Shown: positions 42,426 through 52,951 of the stretch, piece by piece
Layout: each line of letters starts with the position of its first letter
Numbering within the stretch: the stretch's first letter is position 1
From: Pyropia yezoensis
Taxonomy: Eukaryota > Rhodophyta > Bangiophyceae > Bangiales > Bangiaceae
Assembly (NCBI GenBank): GCA_009829735.1
Contig: CM020619.1
Coordinates: 378,590-442,589, forward strand
Length of the DNA stretch: 64,000 nucleotides
Direction: 5' to 3'
Program-made: the position numbers and the translations under genes
The notes under the pieces: generated by a model
Told to the model about the DNA's origin: nothing
The model's database searches: none
What the model saw: only the letters and a program-made list of their open reading frames with translations

Positions 42426-44186
42426 CTACTCGTTTCCCGGGTCCGAGGAGTCCTTAGAGGTTTCGGTTTCCAGGTCAAAGTCCGTAGGAGCTTCCCTTGC
42501 CAGAGCCTCCGTGATGCTCTGTAAGGTTGCCACTCGGATTGCATGTACCTGTGCCTTGTCCATCTTGGAGGGTGCCCGCCGGTCAGCCCAGTTGACCGCC
42601 TTTGCAAACACCAGTCCTTGACGCTTGAGTTTCTCCTGGAGGTCCTTGGGAATGGTCGGGCACTGGTAGGACATGTGATCCTCCTTCTGGCACAGCCAAC
42701 AAGACCGGAACCGCTGGTTCTTGACTTGATTGGGGGCGACCAGGGATGGTTGCTCCTTAGAGACGAAGCCGCCCCACTTGTCCCCTGACCCCATGGGTGA
42801 GGCCTCGCCAACTGCGAGTACCGGTACAGGGCTATCACCTCCCTTATACTTGTCGGGTCCGGGTCGATCTCGCGACAACGGCTTGGGAGTTGATACCATG
42901 TGAGCTTGGAGGGCCCTGGCTTGCCGGTACTTGCCCTGGGTGTAGGCCATCAACTGCTGGAAGGTATGTTCTTGATGTTCCTGGTTGTAGTTCTCCGCAT
43001 CCACTTGAAGATATTCAGGAAGCCCTTCCGAGAAGATCATCTTGAGCCTGTCCTCTGGGTAAACGTTGCCACAAGCATCGCTCATCTCCCGGACACGACG
43101 GGCGAACGCCTCTGGAGTCTCTTGTCTTTCCATGGTTGCCCGGTTGAGCCTGCCGACTGCTTTAAGCAGAGAGTCCGCGTCAGCGTAGTTGGACAGGAGC
43201 CAGTTGACCGCCTCCGGATAACTCGCGACGGTACGTCCGACAATGTGTCCGGCAGAGTCTGGTAGAACCTGTGCAAACCGCTGTTCCGCTTCTCCGGTCA
43301 TGAAGTTAACCAGGAGGTAGAGAGCCTTGCCCTCGGACACATCGTTGTCATTGCATGCCTTGACAAACCGGCGCAGGAAGGCAAAGATAAGCGCCGGTCT
43401 CTTCCCGGAAAACTTAGGATGTCCCCCGAAGCTCGGCTGCATTCGCCGGTTCAGGGACGCCATCTTCTTGGCCATCTTCCGGGTGTAACCTTGGTCTTGG
43501 TTCTCCAGCCGGTAGTTACCCCAATACGTGACCTTGTTCAGGGTGGCATCTCCCACTTGGTGGGCAGGGAAGTCAAACTCGACTAGCCTGCGCCGGGTGG
43601 GACCGGGAGATGCATCCCAATCATATCCCTCCTCAGAGCTGGAGGAACTGGTCTCGCTGGTGCTAGAGCGACGGCGACGACGCCGACGCCTACGGCTGCT
43701 CCAGTTACCGGTCTTGGAGCTCCCCGCCCCATAGGATGCAAGGGGAGGAAAAGCTTGGCCGGTCCCAGGAGTCGAAGTCTCAGGAAGACCCGTGGAACCA
43801 GTCGTAGCGGTGCCTCTGGCACTGCTAGTGCCCACAGGAAGAGGTGTGTACACCCAGCTGCCATGTGTGGGTCCAGGAGTAAACACACCAGGGGCTATCC
43901 CTGGAGGTTGAGGAGTAGAACCGACAGGAGGGAGACGTCTGCTGCGAGCGGACTCAAACGCCGTTAACCCCGGGGTGGCTCCCACAGGAGGAACAGCCGG
44001 AGGAACGGGAGCAGATGGTACTTGGCCGCCTGTGGACTCCAGTCCGCTACCGGATGTCACGCCCAGGTCTGCTTCACCCGTAGGGAGAACGCCGGGTTGG
44101 GCACCGTCCCCCGCGGTGACCAGGGATGCGTGAAGGGACGCGGGGTCTACCCCTTCGGGCACCGTCGTGCCAGGGAGGGTAGCCAT
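42426..44186 (-). CDS. Gag polyprotein of element 2
   Basis: The frame from the ATG at 44186 (MATLPGTTVPEG) gives about 586 residues. The frame is open further upstream to 44309. The Pro/Thr/Gly-rich N-terminus is followed by an Arg-rich block and a Ser/Glu block, then a retrotransposon-gag capsid region (about 250-440: FLRRFVKACNDNDVSEGKAL, LNRATMERQETPEAFARRVR). The zinc knuckle CWLCQKEDHMSYQC (2-4-4 spacing) lies near residue 520. It ends DPGNE. The frame is intact, unlike pol, so it may still make particles. Confidence 0.88.
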   Translation of the reverse strand: MATLPGTTVPEGVDPASLHASLVTAGDGAQPGVLPTGEADLGVTSGSGLESTGGQVPSAPVPPAVPPVGATPGLTAFESARSRRLPPVGSTPQPPGIAPGVFTPGPTHGSWVYTPLPVGTSSARGTATTGSTGLPETSTPGTGQAFPPLASYGAGSSKTGNWSSRRRRRRRRRSSTSETSSSSSEEGYDWDASPGPTRRRLVEFDFPAHQVGDATLNKVTYWGNYRLENQDQGYTRKMAKKMASLNRRMQPSFGGHPKFSGKRPALIFAFLRRFVKACNDNDVSEGKALYLLVNFMTGEAEQRFAQVLPDSAGHIVGRTVASYPEAVNWLLSNYADADSLLKAVGRLNRATMERQETPEAFARRVREMSDACGNVYPEDRLKMIFSEGLPEYLQVDAENYNQEHQEHTFQQLMAYTQGKYRQARALQAHMVSTPKPLSRDRPGPDKYKGGDSPVPVLAVGEASPMGSGDKWGGFVSKEQPSLVAPNQVKNQRFRSCWLCQKEDHMSYQCPTIPKDLQEKLKRQGLVFAKAVNWADRRAPSKMDKAQVHAIRVATLQSITEALAREAPTDFDLETETSKDSSDPGNE

Positions 44187-44376
44187 GTTGGTCTCTTGAC
44201 AGCCACAGTCCAGTTGCCTGCGTGTCCAAAGATCGCCAGACCACAAGAGAGGGGTTGGAGAGCCAGGAATGGGATTCCCGTGAACGGGTGCAAATGATTC
44301 CCAAACCACAGAAAAAGACAGAACAGGAACAACCCAACCGCTGCTCCCAAATGTCTCTTCTCAAACACTCCAATCA

Positions 44377-44394
44377 TCCCCTGCTGCTCCACCA
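44377..44394 (-). other. Primer-binding site of element 2
   Basis: On the minus strand it reads TGGTGGAGCAGCAGGGGA, four bases inside the 5' LTR, and is identical over 18 bases to the site of element 1. Confidence 0.85.
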
Positions 44395-44398
44395 AATA

Positions 44399-44969
44399 TG
44401 TGGTATAAAACTCGATCCTCTCAGACACGTGTATTTATCCCTCGGGGGAAAGGGACAGGTAACACAGAAAGGGGAACTACGAGAATGGTATGCCTGTTGC
44501 CTCACGTGCCTGCTCGCAGAGCAAACAGATACGCACGGTAGTGCACACGGGGAAGAGGAAAGAAAACGCGCAGTTGTCTTTTTCCTGAGGGCGCGGGCCA
44601 ACGGCGCCTCGCTGTCCCTCTTAACGTGCATCTGGGGGAGCCTCGGCACGTTGGCCAGGTAGCCCCCCCATAACCCCGAGTGGCCCCGACCCGAGTCTAA
44701 CCTCGTCAGGTCGGGGGCCACTATCACTACTAATTCTATTCCCACTCACTAATCTCACACTCAAATTCTCTCAAATCAAGTCCCTCACAAGTATGCGAAA
44801 ACCCATCAGAAATCCCTCTCTCACGTGTGGATAGCGTAGTCCACCGCATCCCAGTGCCGGGCACGGGCCACGGCCGCCAACCATCACCACACGGCGGGCG
44901 TGTTCTGGCACCTGGTGCCCTCTGGTTGTAGTCCCGGGTCGGCGCCAAGTCAGGGCCAGGGATGCTACA
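44399..44969 (-). repeat. 5' LTR of element 2
   Basis: 571 bp, almost identical to 35320-35890, followed on the right by GTCAC (44970-44974), the second copy of the target duplication. Confidence 0.93.
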
Positions 44970-46824
44970 GTCACCCCGCCCGTCACCTTCCCCACGCCCC
45001 GCAGCCTCATTGGCTTGCGCGGGCAGCTGACACCGTTCACCAGTACGTTGAGGGCTGCCCGGGTGTGGGTGGTGCCTCACAGACGCCCACCCCCGGCAAT
45101 TGGGCTCACCCGGCTGAGTACGCCGGATACGCAACGAGTGACGAGGCAAGGGGGAAGCCCCAGCCTGCGGGTCCCGGTACGGGGGAAGGGCCAACACCCC
45201 CGCCCAGTTCACGGCATCGTGAACGGCCAGCAGGGCATCGAACTCCCGGGCCAACCCGGTCTTGGCAGCTATCATGTCCACGCCCAGCTGCCCGATGTGC
45301 CGACGGACACCCGTCGGAAGATGAAACCGGCGCCCCTGCCGGCGGACGGACAGCAAGAAGGAGGAAGCCTGCCCGAGGGTATCCTCAAGGGTGAAGGTCC
45401 CCTGCAACGGGTGGACCGGCCGGGAGGCCAACACACTCCCGAAGTATCGGAGGCAGGAGCCGGTGTCAAACCGGAAAGCAGGGGCGGGTTCCCACCCCCC
45501 CTGCCACAGAGGCGGGCGCACGGCAGTGTACACCGGCGCACGACCGTAACCGGTCTGCAACGCACACGTTATATCGGTGCGGAACGCATCCGCCATGACA
45601 CCATGGTTGCGTCGCCAACTCGACGCCGACTTCGACCCCGCCATGGGCGGGTAGGGAGCCGTCAACGTCAGGTACGGGGATACCCCCGGGAAGTACTCGA
45701 ACCCGGGATACCGGCCGGTATCACCCACCGTCTCCCCAAACGCCACCGGCTCCGCCGCCGCCGCAACCCCCCGAGCACTAGCCGGGTAGTCAACCTTTCG
45801 CGGCAACGCGGGGGCAATCAAGTCGCATATCCCGAAGGCGGAGTCGAGGTAGACTTCACCCCGCCCCATCCGGGTGCGCCAGAGCTGCGCATGCCGGTCG
45901 TCCGGCTGGCCCAGGATCCAATGATGTTCCACCCGGACCGCGCTCGGCTGGTTGACCAGCCGCACCAACTCCCGCTCCCAACTCGGGTCCACCTTGACGC
46001 GCCGGGAGGTCTCTCCAGGAAGACGCGGCTGGTGGAAGTCCACCCGCATCCGCCCAGCGGAGTCCATCGACTCCTGCACAGTCATGCCTCGAACCCGAGC
46101 CACCAAGTCGGACATCGACATGGCGGGTTGACCTGCCGCCGAGGCGACGCCGCCACCCAACGGGGCAACCTGGGCAGGACCAGGAAGAATCGAGGGCGCC
46201 GGGGGGAGCCCCACCTGCAGATGGGCCGGCACCGGAGGAGCACGGGGCCGAGGAGGAAGAAGAAGGGCGGGCGCCCGCCCGGCGTAACTCCCGGAGCCCA
46301 CCGCCATCGGGGTAGACACTTCTTGACCACCAAGCGCCCGCAGCACCGCGGGCAGAGCATCGCCGCCACCCGGGCCCGACGTGGGCATCACGGGGGCAGC
46401 AGGGGTAGACCCGTTACCCGCCGCCACGGACACACCAACCGGGCGGGCACCCGCGCCGTCTTGACCCGACCGGGGTGCCGCCACGACCGTCCGACACACC
46501 GGCGACGCCGTCTTGAGGTGGAGCCACGCCGGCACCGGCGACAGGAGCCATCCGGGACGCCGGAGGAGTAGGGGTAGAGGCAGCCGCTACACGCGGTTGC
46601 CCGCCACCCGACGGAGCCGTCGTGCCGCTGCACACGGACGACAGTCCGCCCGGCGCGCCTTCCGGGGCCACACGAACGGTCACCCGGTCGCCTTCGTCCT
46701 CCGACGAGCTCTCCAAGAAGCACTCGGCGGCGGTAGCAGAGACGGGAACGTCGTCCACCATCACCTCCTCCTCCTCCTCAAGCAGGAGGTCGTCCTCGCC
46801 CCCGGGTACCTGGGGGTCCGACAT
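44970..46824 (-). pseudogene. N-terminal and central part of the element 1 antisense ORF
   Basis: The ORF begins at 46824 (MSDPQVPGGEDDLL and an acidic Glu run) and stays open to 46414. Coding character moves to another frame at about 46535 (PAWLHLKTASPVCRTVV) and continues to the insertion site at 44974. The frame change marks an indel or recoding. The central region (DSAFGICDLIAPALPRKVDY, FHLPTGVRRHIGQLGVDMI) parallels the helical region of the element 2 antisense protein (FLPDLLMVWIVDKLTVDFL). The remaining C-terminus lies at 33931-34659. The protein is broken by both the frame change and the insertion. Confidence 0.65.
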
Positions 46825-47398
46825 GGTGAAGCCGGGGTAGCAGGGGCGCCCCGTGCCAAAAAGCCGCAGCCGGCTCGACCCGGTACAAGGAACGCTCGCG
46901 CGGACGAGCCAGGGAAGCGCGGGCACCCGCGCTTATAACCAAACAGCTCAGCACGAGCGATACGGCAGCGCGGGACGACCCGCGCCAGCCAAGCTACGAG
47001 GGCGCACCACCCAGGCACCTGGATCGGGGCCACGCCCCCCCACACGGGGTAACCAAGGAGGGTCACCCCCAACCGCCCCCACGCAACGCGGGCAGCCCCC
47101 GCCACCCACTCAATCGTCCCGCGAGAGAGGCCCCCTACCATCAGACGCCTGGTGGCGGATCCGCTTGCACCACCCCTCGGAAAGGGGGGTCGTGAACAGA
47201 AACCCGCATCGGGAATTCAACGGTCCGGAAAACGGATCGTGTGTGTACCACACAAAGGGGGGCACCCCCCTCAGACAACCTCGAAAAGGGGTGTCTGTCG
47301 CGACAGGGCGCAAAGCCCCACCCGACTGGTAAACGGTCACGCGACCCACTTACATTCGGTAACCCGAATGTAACTCGACCCGAGGACGGGCCGAATCT
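46825..47398 (+). other. Element 1 non-coding segment before the purine tract
   Basis: It lies upstream of the antisense ORF start (in the antisense sense) and before the 3' LTR. It would hold the antisense promoter if one exists. No coding frame is supported. Confidence 0.45.
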
Positions 47399-47410
47399 AA
47401 GGGGGGGATA
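47399..47410 (+). other. Polypurine tract of element 1
   Basis: AAGGGGGGGATA directly precedes LTR C, as expected for the plus-strand primer of an LTR retroelement in this orientation. Confidence 0.8.
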
Positions 47411-47773
47411 TGTAGCAATATGGTTGGCCGTATTGTGACCCTAATATTAGGGGGGCTACTTCTAACCCTTAACTTTCAATTTGGTAGTTCGTACTGGTCA
47501 CGGTATCTATAAGTTACGTATGACCAGAGGGACTTGCATCTTGGGGTGGAGGGTAGTTAGTAGTGTCTCCGAGGGTTTATAACGAGGGGGCCGGCGGCGA
47601 ATCCACCGCCGGCCAAGGTAGAACAACAAACCCCTCCCATTTGGGCTCCCATCTTGGTCCCGTGGCTTGCGCTCCAAGGACAGCAACCTTGGCCTCCCGG
47701 TGACGTTGGTGCCGATCCCCCTTGGTGAGTGTTCCCTGAGAGTGGACGTGCAGCGGATACCTATTGTGCTACA
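47411..47773 (+). repeat. LTR C, 3' LTR of element 1
   Basis: 363 bp from TGTAGCA to TGCTACA. It is closer to LTR B than to LTR A. Its right end cuts a copia-type reverse transcriptase frame. Confidence 0.93.
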
Positions 47774-48042
47774 GTCGTACCAGGTGTAGCACCTCGTCCT
47801 CGCTGATCCCAAAGTACTCGCGGCCCTCCTCTCGTGGCTGCAAGTAGACGTCACGGGTGATCTTCTTCATGCTTTGGAGGTAGGACTGGTTCACGTCATG
47901 CGCGAAAAGCTGAAATGCCCGCACCGCACTTGTGGACACCACGATCTCGGTGGAGCGCTGTCGCAACGTCGAGAGGTTGTGCACCACAAAGAGCTTGTTT
48001 CGATCCTTGTGTCCTCCACGAAGGAGAAAGTCTACATGTGAA
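47774..48042 (-). pseudogene. Ty1/copia-type reverse transcriptase remnant
   Basis: About 89 codons on the minus strand read the N-terminal part of a copia RT: FLLRGGHKDRNKLFVVHN, STLRQRS, then FAHDVNQSYLQS with the first catalytic Asp, and ITRDVYLQP, SEDEVLHLVR. It ends at the LTR C boundary just before the expected PLYG motif, and a TAG lies immediately upstream of the conserved part. No continuation is seen on the left of LTR A. Confidence 0.8.
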
Positions 48043-50119
48043 TCGCACTAATGTGGTCTTCGTTAGAGGGTTTTTGTCGATCCGTTTGTTGGATATCTCG
48101 TGGATATCTCGTGGACATTTTGCGCTCCAGCAACGCTGGCCGCGGCTCGGAAAACTCCTGCGCTCAGAGGGTGTTTTGTCGATCCATTTTTCGATGGAGT
48201 TTGCGGTCTTGGGTTTTGATTCCAATACAGTACTCGTCTGGTTGCCCCCTAAGTCACCGCCCTGTCTTCGTCCTGGCCCTCGTCCCCTCCCTCGCCGTCG
48301 ACCCCGCCCTCGCCCCCTGTGTCGTCCCCGTCCCCGTCTCCGTTTCGGTCCCCGTCTCGCTTGAGCGGCCCGCTCTTGTCCTCAAAAGCAAACCGGTTCT
48401 TCTTTAGGCAGAAGCGGTCTCTCTGCTTCTTGCCGTTTGTGCGCAGCGTCGCCTGCTGGTGCTTGATGAACCTGTACACGGCAGCAGCGAAGCCATGCGT
48501 GGCCTCGCGATACGGAGCGACGTGGGCACCGGCGCCAACAACAACTTTTACGGCCAGGTAGTCGTCGTGCTCCGTCCCCAGAGGGCGGGCGTGCTTTACT
48601 CGGCTAGGTAGGTACTCGCCCACGCTCTCACTCTCGAGCCTGCCCTCCTTTTGGGTGAGGCGCACATCTCCAGTACCTTCAGTGCTTTGAACGGTCTCTG
48701 GCAGCACGGGCACTGGACCAGAGGACGCCGAGCCAATCGGCGAGGAGCCCCCGACAGTGCCACCGGTCTAAGGCGCTGCGTCTGTGCCCACGACGACCGA
48801 GAGAGCAACGCTCAACTGCGGCACGCGCAGCGACACGAGCACCAACGGAGGACGACGAAGCCAGCAGCACGGGGACATAGAACCCCAGCACACGCGCTGT
48901 GTTTCGTACACAAAATTGTTTCACCTCCGTCAAGTCCCTTTCCGACACTGGCCTGACCGCCCCAGCAGGGGGGGTGCGCATATCCACGGGTTGTGGATAA
49001 AAGTCCCCTTTTTATCACAAGTGGAAAGAGGTTTTCCGATCCATGCGGCCTTCTAATACGCGTGGAAGTATCTCGCACTTTTTATCCGGTCGAGATATCT
49101 ACGAGATAGTCACAACTGATCGACAAAAACCCTCCATTGCGACGATTGTCTCTTTTGTCTTCAAACGGAAGAACCATCCCGATTCATACTGCTCAATAGA
49201 GACGTGGCCAGGTCCACCGGTCCAATCGTCGACAGACCGGACCACTGGGAGCGCAGATATTGCTGACAGACAGGGCGGCGTCGGTTCATCGCGGCCGCCA
49301 CTGCCGAGGCTCGTGAGCGGCGCCACCAGCCAATCGCCGCAGCTCGGCGGGCCGAGGCGGCACACGCCGCCCCCCTCGCCCGGCCGCCGCCGCTCGCACC
49401 CCGCCACCGCCACCGCCACCACCACACCGCCACCGCCTCGCGTCGACTGGTCGACGGGGGCGAGCTCGCCTCGGCCGGGGAGGAGCAGCATCACCCATGC
49501 CCACCACCACGTGGGAGGGGGGAGGAGGCGCCAGTGCCAGGCCTGCGCCTCTATGACTTGGCGGGAGGACCCGCCCCCCCCCCCCCCGGGCGGTGCAGGG
49601 ACAGGTCCTGTGGCGGGAAGCGAAGGGGTGGCCCGGGGGCGCAGCGTCCGCGTCCCCCCCCCCCCCTCTCTCCCGCTCCCCTGCCCCGAGGCGCACCTGG
49701 CAGCCCCCCCCGTGGGGATCTCCGCCCGGTGCGTCTCGCGCGCGCGTTCTGTGCCAGGCCCCCCGAGCAACCCCTATCGTTGTGGCCCGTACGCGTAGCC
49801 GCCGGCTCCTCTCTCGCCCCCCCCCCCCCCCGCTACCGTGTGTGTCCGTGCGTACGCACCTACACATACATATACAGTACAGTGCCTACGCAATCATCTG
49901 TGGTGGCCCACCACCTTGTCTGTCCTCCCGCTGGCTCCGTCCACTCTTCCGCCTGCACCCTATCTTTGCCTCTCTCCCCGCTCGCGTGCCCGTCGCACTT
50001 CTGCGGGTCCCCTACCTGTCCCCGTCCCCTCCCCCCCCCCGCTTTCCCCTTTTTTCCGCCTCTGCTCTCTCCACCACCGCCACCACCACCCACCGCCACT
50101 CGCTACCCACTGGAGCGCG
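48043..50119. other. Gene-poor region between the retroelement nest and the carrier gene
   Basis: 48043-49200 is moderately GC-rich and may be old element debris (for example a minus-strand frame at 48249-48713 with an Asp/Gly-rich tail that I do not recognise). 49200-50119 is C-rich, pyrimidine-rich leader sequence of the carrier gene. Confidence 0.45.
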
Positions 50120-51382
50120 ATGGGTTTGTTTGGCAAACCCTCCCCCCCCCCCCCCCCCCCCCCCAGCAAGCAGCTCCCCCCCCTCATTGACGGTGCCGCC
50201 GCCGCCCTCGACTCCTTTACCGCCGCCGTCCGCGGCGCGCGCACCCCCCTCACCGACGGCGCTGTCGCGCAGGCGGCGGTCATCGCGGCGCTGCTCCCGC
50301 TCGACGCCCTCAAGACGCGCCTGCAGATCATGCACACCACCCGCCCGTCGGTGGTGCGGTCGTCGCTGGCCGTGGCGGGGGACTGGTACGCCGGCCTGCT
50401 GCCCGCGGTTGTGGGCGCGCTGCCGTACGGGGCGCTGACGTTTGGGAGCTACGAGGTGGCCAAGGAGGTCCTCGCGGAGCGGGCGCCGGGCCTCCCCCGC
50501 CGGCGGCGGCTGGTCCTCGCCGCCTGCATTGGCGACGCGGTGGGCAGCCTGTGGCTGGCGCCGGCCGAGGTGGTCAAGCAAAAGCTCCAGACGGGGATGT
50601 ACCCCAACGCCGCCACCGCCGTGCGGGTCATGGCCCGCACCGACGGGCCGGGCGCGTTTTACCAGGGCTACTGGGCGCTCCTCGCGCGGGACCTGCCCGC
50701 CCGGGCGGTGCAGCTGGCCGTCTACGAGGCGCTAAAGGCGCGGCTCCTCGCGGCGGGCATTGGCGCCGCCGCCGCCCCCGGCGCGGGGGCGGGTGACAAG
50801 AGCGCGGGCGTCCGGCGGGGGCGCCCCACGGCGGGAGGGGGGGCCACCGCCGCCGCCGCCGCCTCCTCCTCCGCCTCCGCCTCCTCCTCCTCCACCCCGC
50901 TGTCCACCCCCGTGGCGGTGGCGCTGGGCGCCGCGTCCGGCGCCATCACGGGCGCGGCGACGACCCCCTTGGACCTGCTCAAGACGCGCATGATGGCGCA
51001 GCGCGGGGGCGCCGGCAACCTGTACGCCAACCTCGTCCACGCGGCCGTCCAGTCGGTGCGCGTCGACGGGCCGGCCACCCTCTTCCGGGGGGTCCTCCCC
51101 AGGGCGGCCTACACGGGCGCGTCGGCGGCGTTCTTCTTTGGCGCCTACGAGGCGGTCAAGCGGGTGCACGCCGCGGCGGCGGTGGCAGGCCGGGGGGCGG
51201 GCGCGGGGGGGCGTGGCCCCACCGCGGGGGTGGCGGGGGCGGTGCCCCGCCGGGTGGTCAGTACGGCGGTGGGGGGGCACGACGCCCCGTCGCAGCCGGT
51301 GCCAAGGGGCGGGGGGGGGCTGCTCGCCGCGCGCCGCCGCTCCACCGCCCGCGTCGCCCGCTTTTACGCCCGCCCCGCATGA
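50120..51382 (+). CDS. Mitochondrial carrier family protein, S-adenosylmethionine-carrier-like
   Basis: The protein has 420 residues from the ATG at 50120 (MGLFGKPS then a Pro run). Three carrier repeats carry the signature P-x-D/E-x-x-K-x-R/K: PLDALKTR (60-67), PAEVVKQK (148-155) and PLDLLKTR (283-290). The PAEVVKQKLQTGMYPNAATA stretch, LLARDLPARAVQLAVYEALK and LPYGALTFGSYEVAKE are closest to S-adenosylmethionine carriers, which import SAM into mitochondria or plastids for methylation. A Ser/Ala-rich insert (about 215-262) separates repeats 2 and 3. A 70-residue Gly/Arg-rich tail follows repeat 3, which is unusual for the family. Intronless. Family membership is firm; the substrate is inferred. 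Confidence 0.82.
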   Translation: MGLFGKPSPPPPPPPSKQLPPLIDGAAAALDSFTAAVRGARTPLTDGAVAQAAVIAALLPLDALKTRLQIMHTTRPSVVRSSLAVAGDWYAGLLPAVVGALPYGALTFGSYEVAKEVLAERAPGLPRRRRLVLAACIGDAVGSLWLAPAEVVKQKLQTGMYPNAATAVRVMARTDGPGAFYQGYWALLARDLPARAVQLAVYEALKARLLAAGIGAAAAPGAGAGDKSAGVRRGRPTAGGGATAAAAASSSASASSSSTPLSTPVAVALGAASGAITGAATTPLDLLKTRMMAQRGGAGNLYANLVHAAVQSVRVDGPATLFRGVLPRAAYTGASAAFFFGAYEAVKRVHAAAAVAGRGAGAGGRGPTAGVAGAVPRRVVSTAVGGHDAPSQPVPRGGGGLLAARRRSTARVARFYARPA

Positions 51383-52091
51383 GGGGGGCCGCGGGACTGG
51401 CGGTTGGTGGTGAGGTTGGTGGTGGTGGTGGTGGGGGTGATGGTGGTGGTGGTGTGGCGGCGGCAGCAGCGTCGGTGGCGGCGACGGCGACGGCGGCGGC
51501 GGCGGCAGCAGTGGCGGTGGCGGCGGTTGCGGAGGTCGGGGGGGGGGGGGGCGGTGGCGGGGACGGGGGCGGGGACGGGGGCGGGGGGGGGGATGGGGTG
51601 GGGGGACTGGCGACCGGCTTGTCGGCCGGCCTGGGCGGCCGCGGCGGGGACGCGCCGCATTTTGGGGGGCACTAAGGAGGATGGGCGACGATGGGGCGGC
51701 GGGCGGGGGGGGCGTTGACTGAAATGGCTCGTTTTTTGTTCGTCTTGTTTTGTCTTTGTTCGTCTGTTTTTTTTTGTTGGGGGTGGGTGGGGCATGCGGG
51801 TGGCGTGGTGTGGCGTGGATGGGATGTGGAGATGAGGGGGGGGGGGGGTGCAGAGGAAGCCCGTGGTCTCGGCGGCGCCCGCGCCCTCCCCCCCCCCCCC
51901 CCCCCCAGGTTAGTGTCATGCTGCTGTTTGTGTTTTTGTGTGTGGGTGTGGATAGTAGCGCCTTTGTGCCCCTTGGGGTGGGGATCCCGCTTCCCCCCGC
52001 GCGCCCGGCCTGGCGGGTCAAGTCGATGTCCATGTGGGGGTGTGCGCCACCACCGGCCGGCGGTGGCGCCGTTTTTTTCCTCGAGTGTGTA

Positions 52092-52135
<44 letters not shown>

Positions 52136-52148
52136 GTTTGTGCGTGCG

Positions 52149-52192
<44 letters not shown>

Positions 52193-52951
52193 GGTGTGTG
52201 TGGATGAAGGCGGGCTGTGTGTGTGCCCGCCTCCGTACCACGGGCGGGTGACGGCGCCGCACGCGTCCTTCCCCGCCGTATTCCCCAGGCGGCGGCGGCC
52301 CACGCCGCTTCGACAGCTGCGCAGGGGGGCAAGGGGGGGGACGGCGGGGGCGAGCGGCCATTCCCCGGCAGCTGCGGCGTGTGGAAGAGGCGGGGCGGAG
52401 GGGGAGGGGGGAGGGGAGGAAGACCCCGCCGCTTGGAGGGGGGCGCCCGCGGCGCGCCGCAGTGTGTGCGCCGTGGGGGAGGGGCACAGGACGGCCAGAA
52501 TGGGGCTGATGACCCCGCCGGCTGAGCCCACCTCAGCCGACGTGGGGAGGAGGGGTGCGCCCATCCCCCTCCCCATGCCGACAGCCGGTGGCGGTCGCGG
52601 CCCGCCGTAGCCGCCGTGCGGGCGCCCACCCGCCGCGCCTCTGCTCGGGATGAAGGCGCCGGGGCACCTGCGCCGGGACCCCCCCATCCACCAACCCTCT
52701 TCCTCTCCCATCCACCACCCCCATCCAGGGCATTCCCCCCCCGGTCGAGTCCGTGGCAAGAAAAGTAGAGGTTTCCCACCCGCCCTCAGCAGCCGCTCTC
52801 TCCCCGGCGTTCGTACAGTACCCCCCCCCCCAACGCCGTCCTCCTCATCCACCCCCAACGCCCTCCCCTCACCACCTCCCCCGCACTCCTCCCGGTTCCA
52901 CCAGTCGCCACCATTCCCCCCCCACGCCCCCCCCCCCCCGCCCCCACACCC
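51383..52951. other. Convergent intergenic region with GT microsatellite
   Basis: It lies between the carrier (plus) and the Nup88-like gene (minus). 51400-51660 is G-rich trinucleotide-like sequence. The rest contains the GT repeat listed separately and C-rich sequence. Open frames here are repeat translations. Confidence 0.6.
52085..52200 (+). repeat. (GT)n microsatellite
   Basis: Two long blocks of GT dinucleotides, interrupted near 52134-52155, make up this stretch. Confidence 0.95.

Larger units (their letters stand above)
35320..44969 (-). mobile_element. Ty3/gypsy chromovirus, element 2, complete insertion
   Basis: The 9,650-bp element lies between GTCAC duplications. In its own direction (minus) it has the 5' LTR (44399-44969), primer-binding site, gag, pol with chromodomain, an oppositely oriented ORF, a purine tract (AGGGAGGGAG adjoining 35891) and the 3' LTR (35320-35890). 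The LTRs are both 571 bp and differ at about four positions, so the insertion is young. Despite this, pol has two in-frame stops and a changed protease Asp, so this copy probably moved with proteins supplied in trans or decayed very recently. Confidence 0.93.
26534..47773 (+). mobile_element. Ty3/gypsy chromovirus, element 1, interrupted by element 2
   Basis: The order is LTR B (26534-26895), primer site, gag, pol with C-terminal chromodomain, antisense ORF remains, purine tract at 47399-47410 and LTR C (47411-47773). Without the 9.65-kb insertion and one target repeat it is about 11.6 kb. The LTRs differ at roughly nine positions. The bases flanking LTR B (GCGGT) and LTR C (GTCGT) do not match, so either one end has recombined with another copy or the target duplication is lost. 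Gag and pol are open. One integrase zinc ligand is changed, so autonomy is doubtful. Confidence 0.85.

Noticed and set aside
48249-48713. 154-codon minus-strand frame with an Asp/Gly-rich tail
   Set aside because: No recognised motif; it may be debris of an old element, but I cannot support a gene.
51690-52860. Long frames on both strands through the GT repeat
   Set aside because: They are translations of the dinucleotide repeat (Cys/Val and His/Thr runs).
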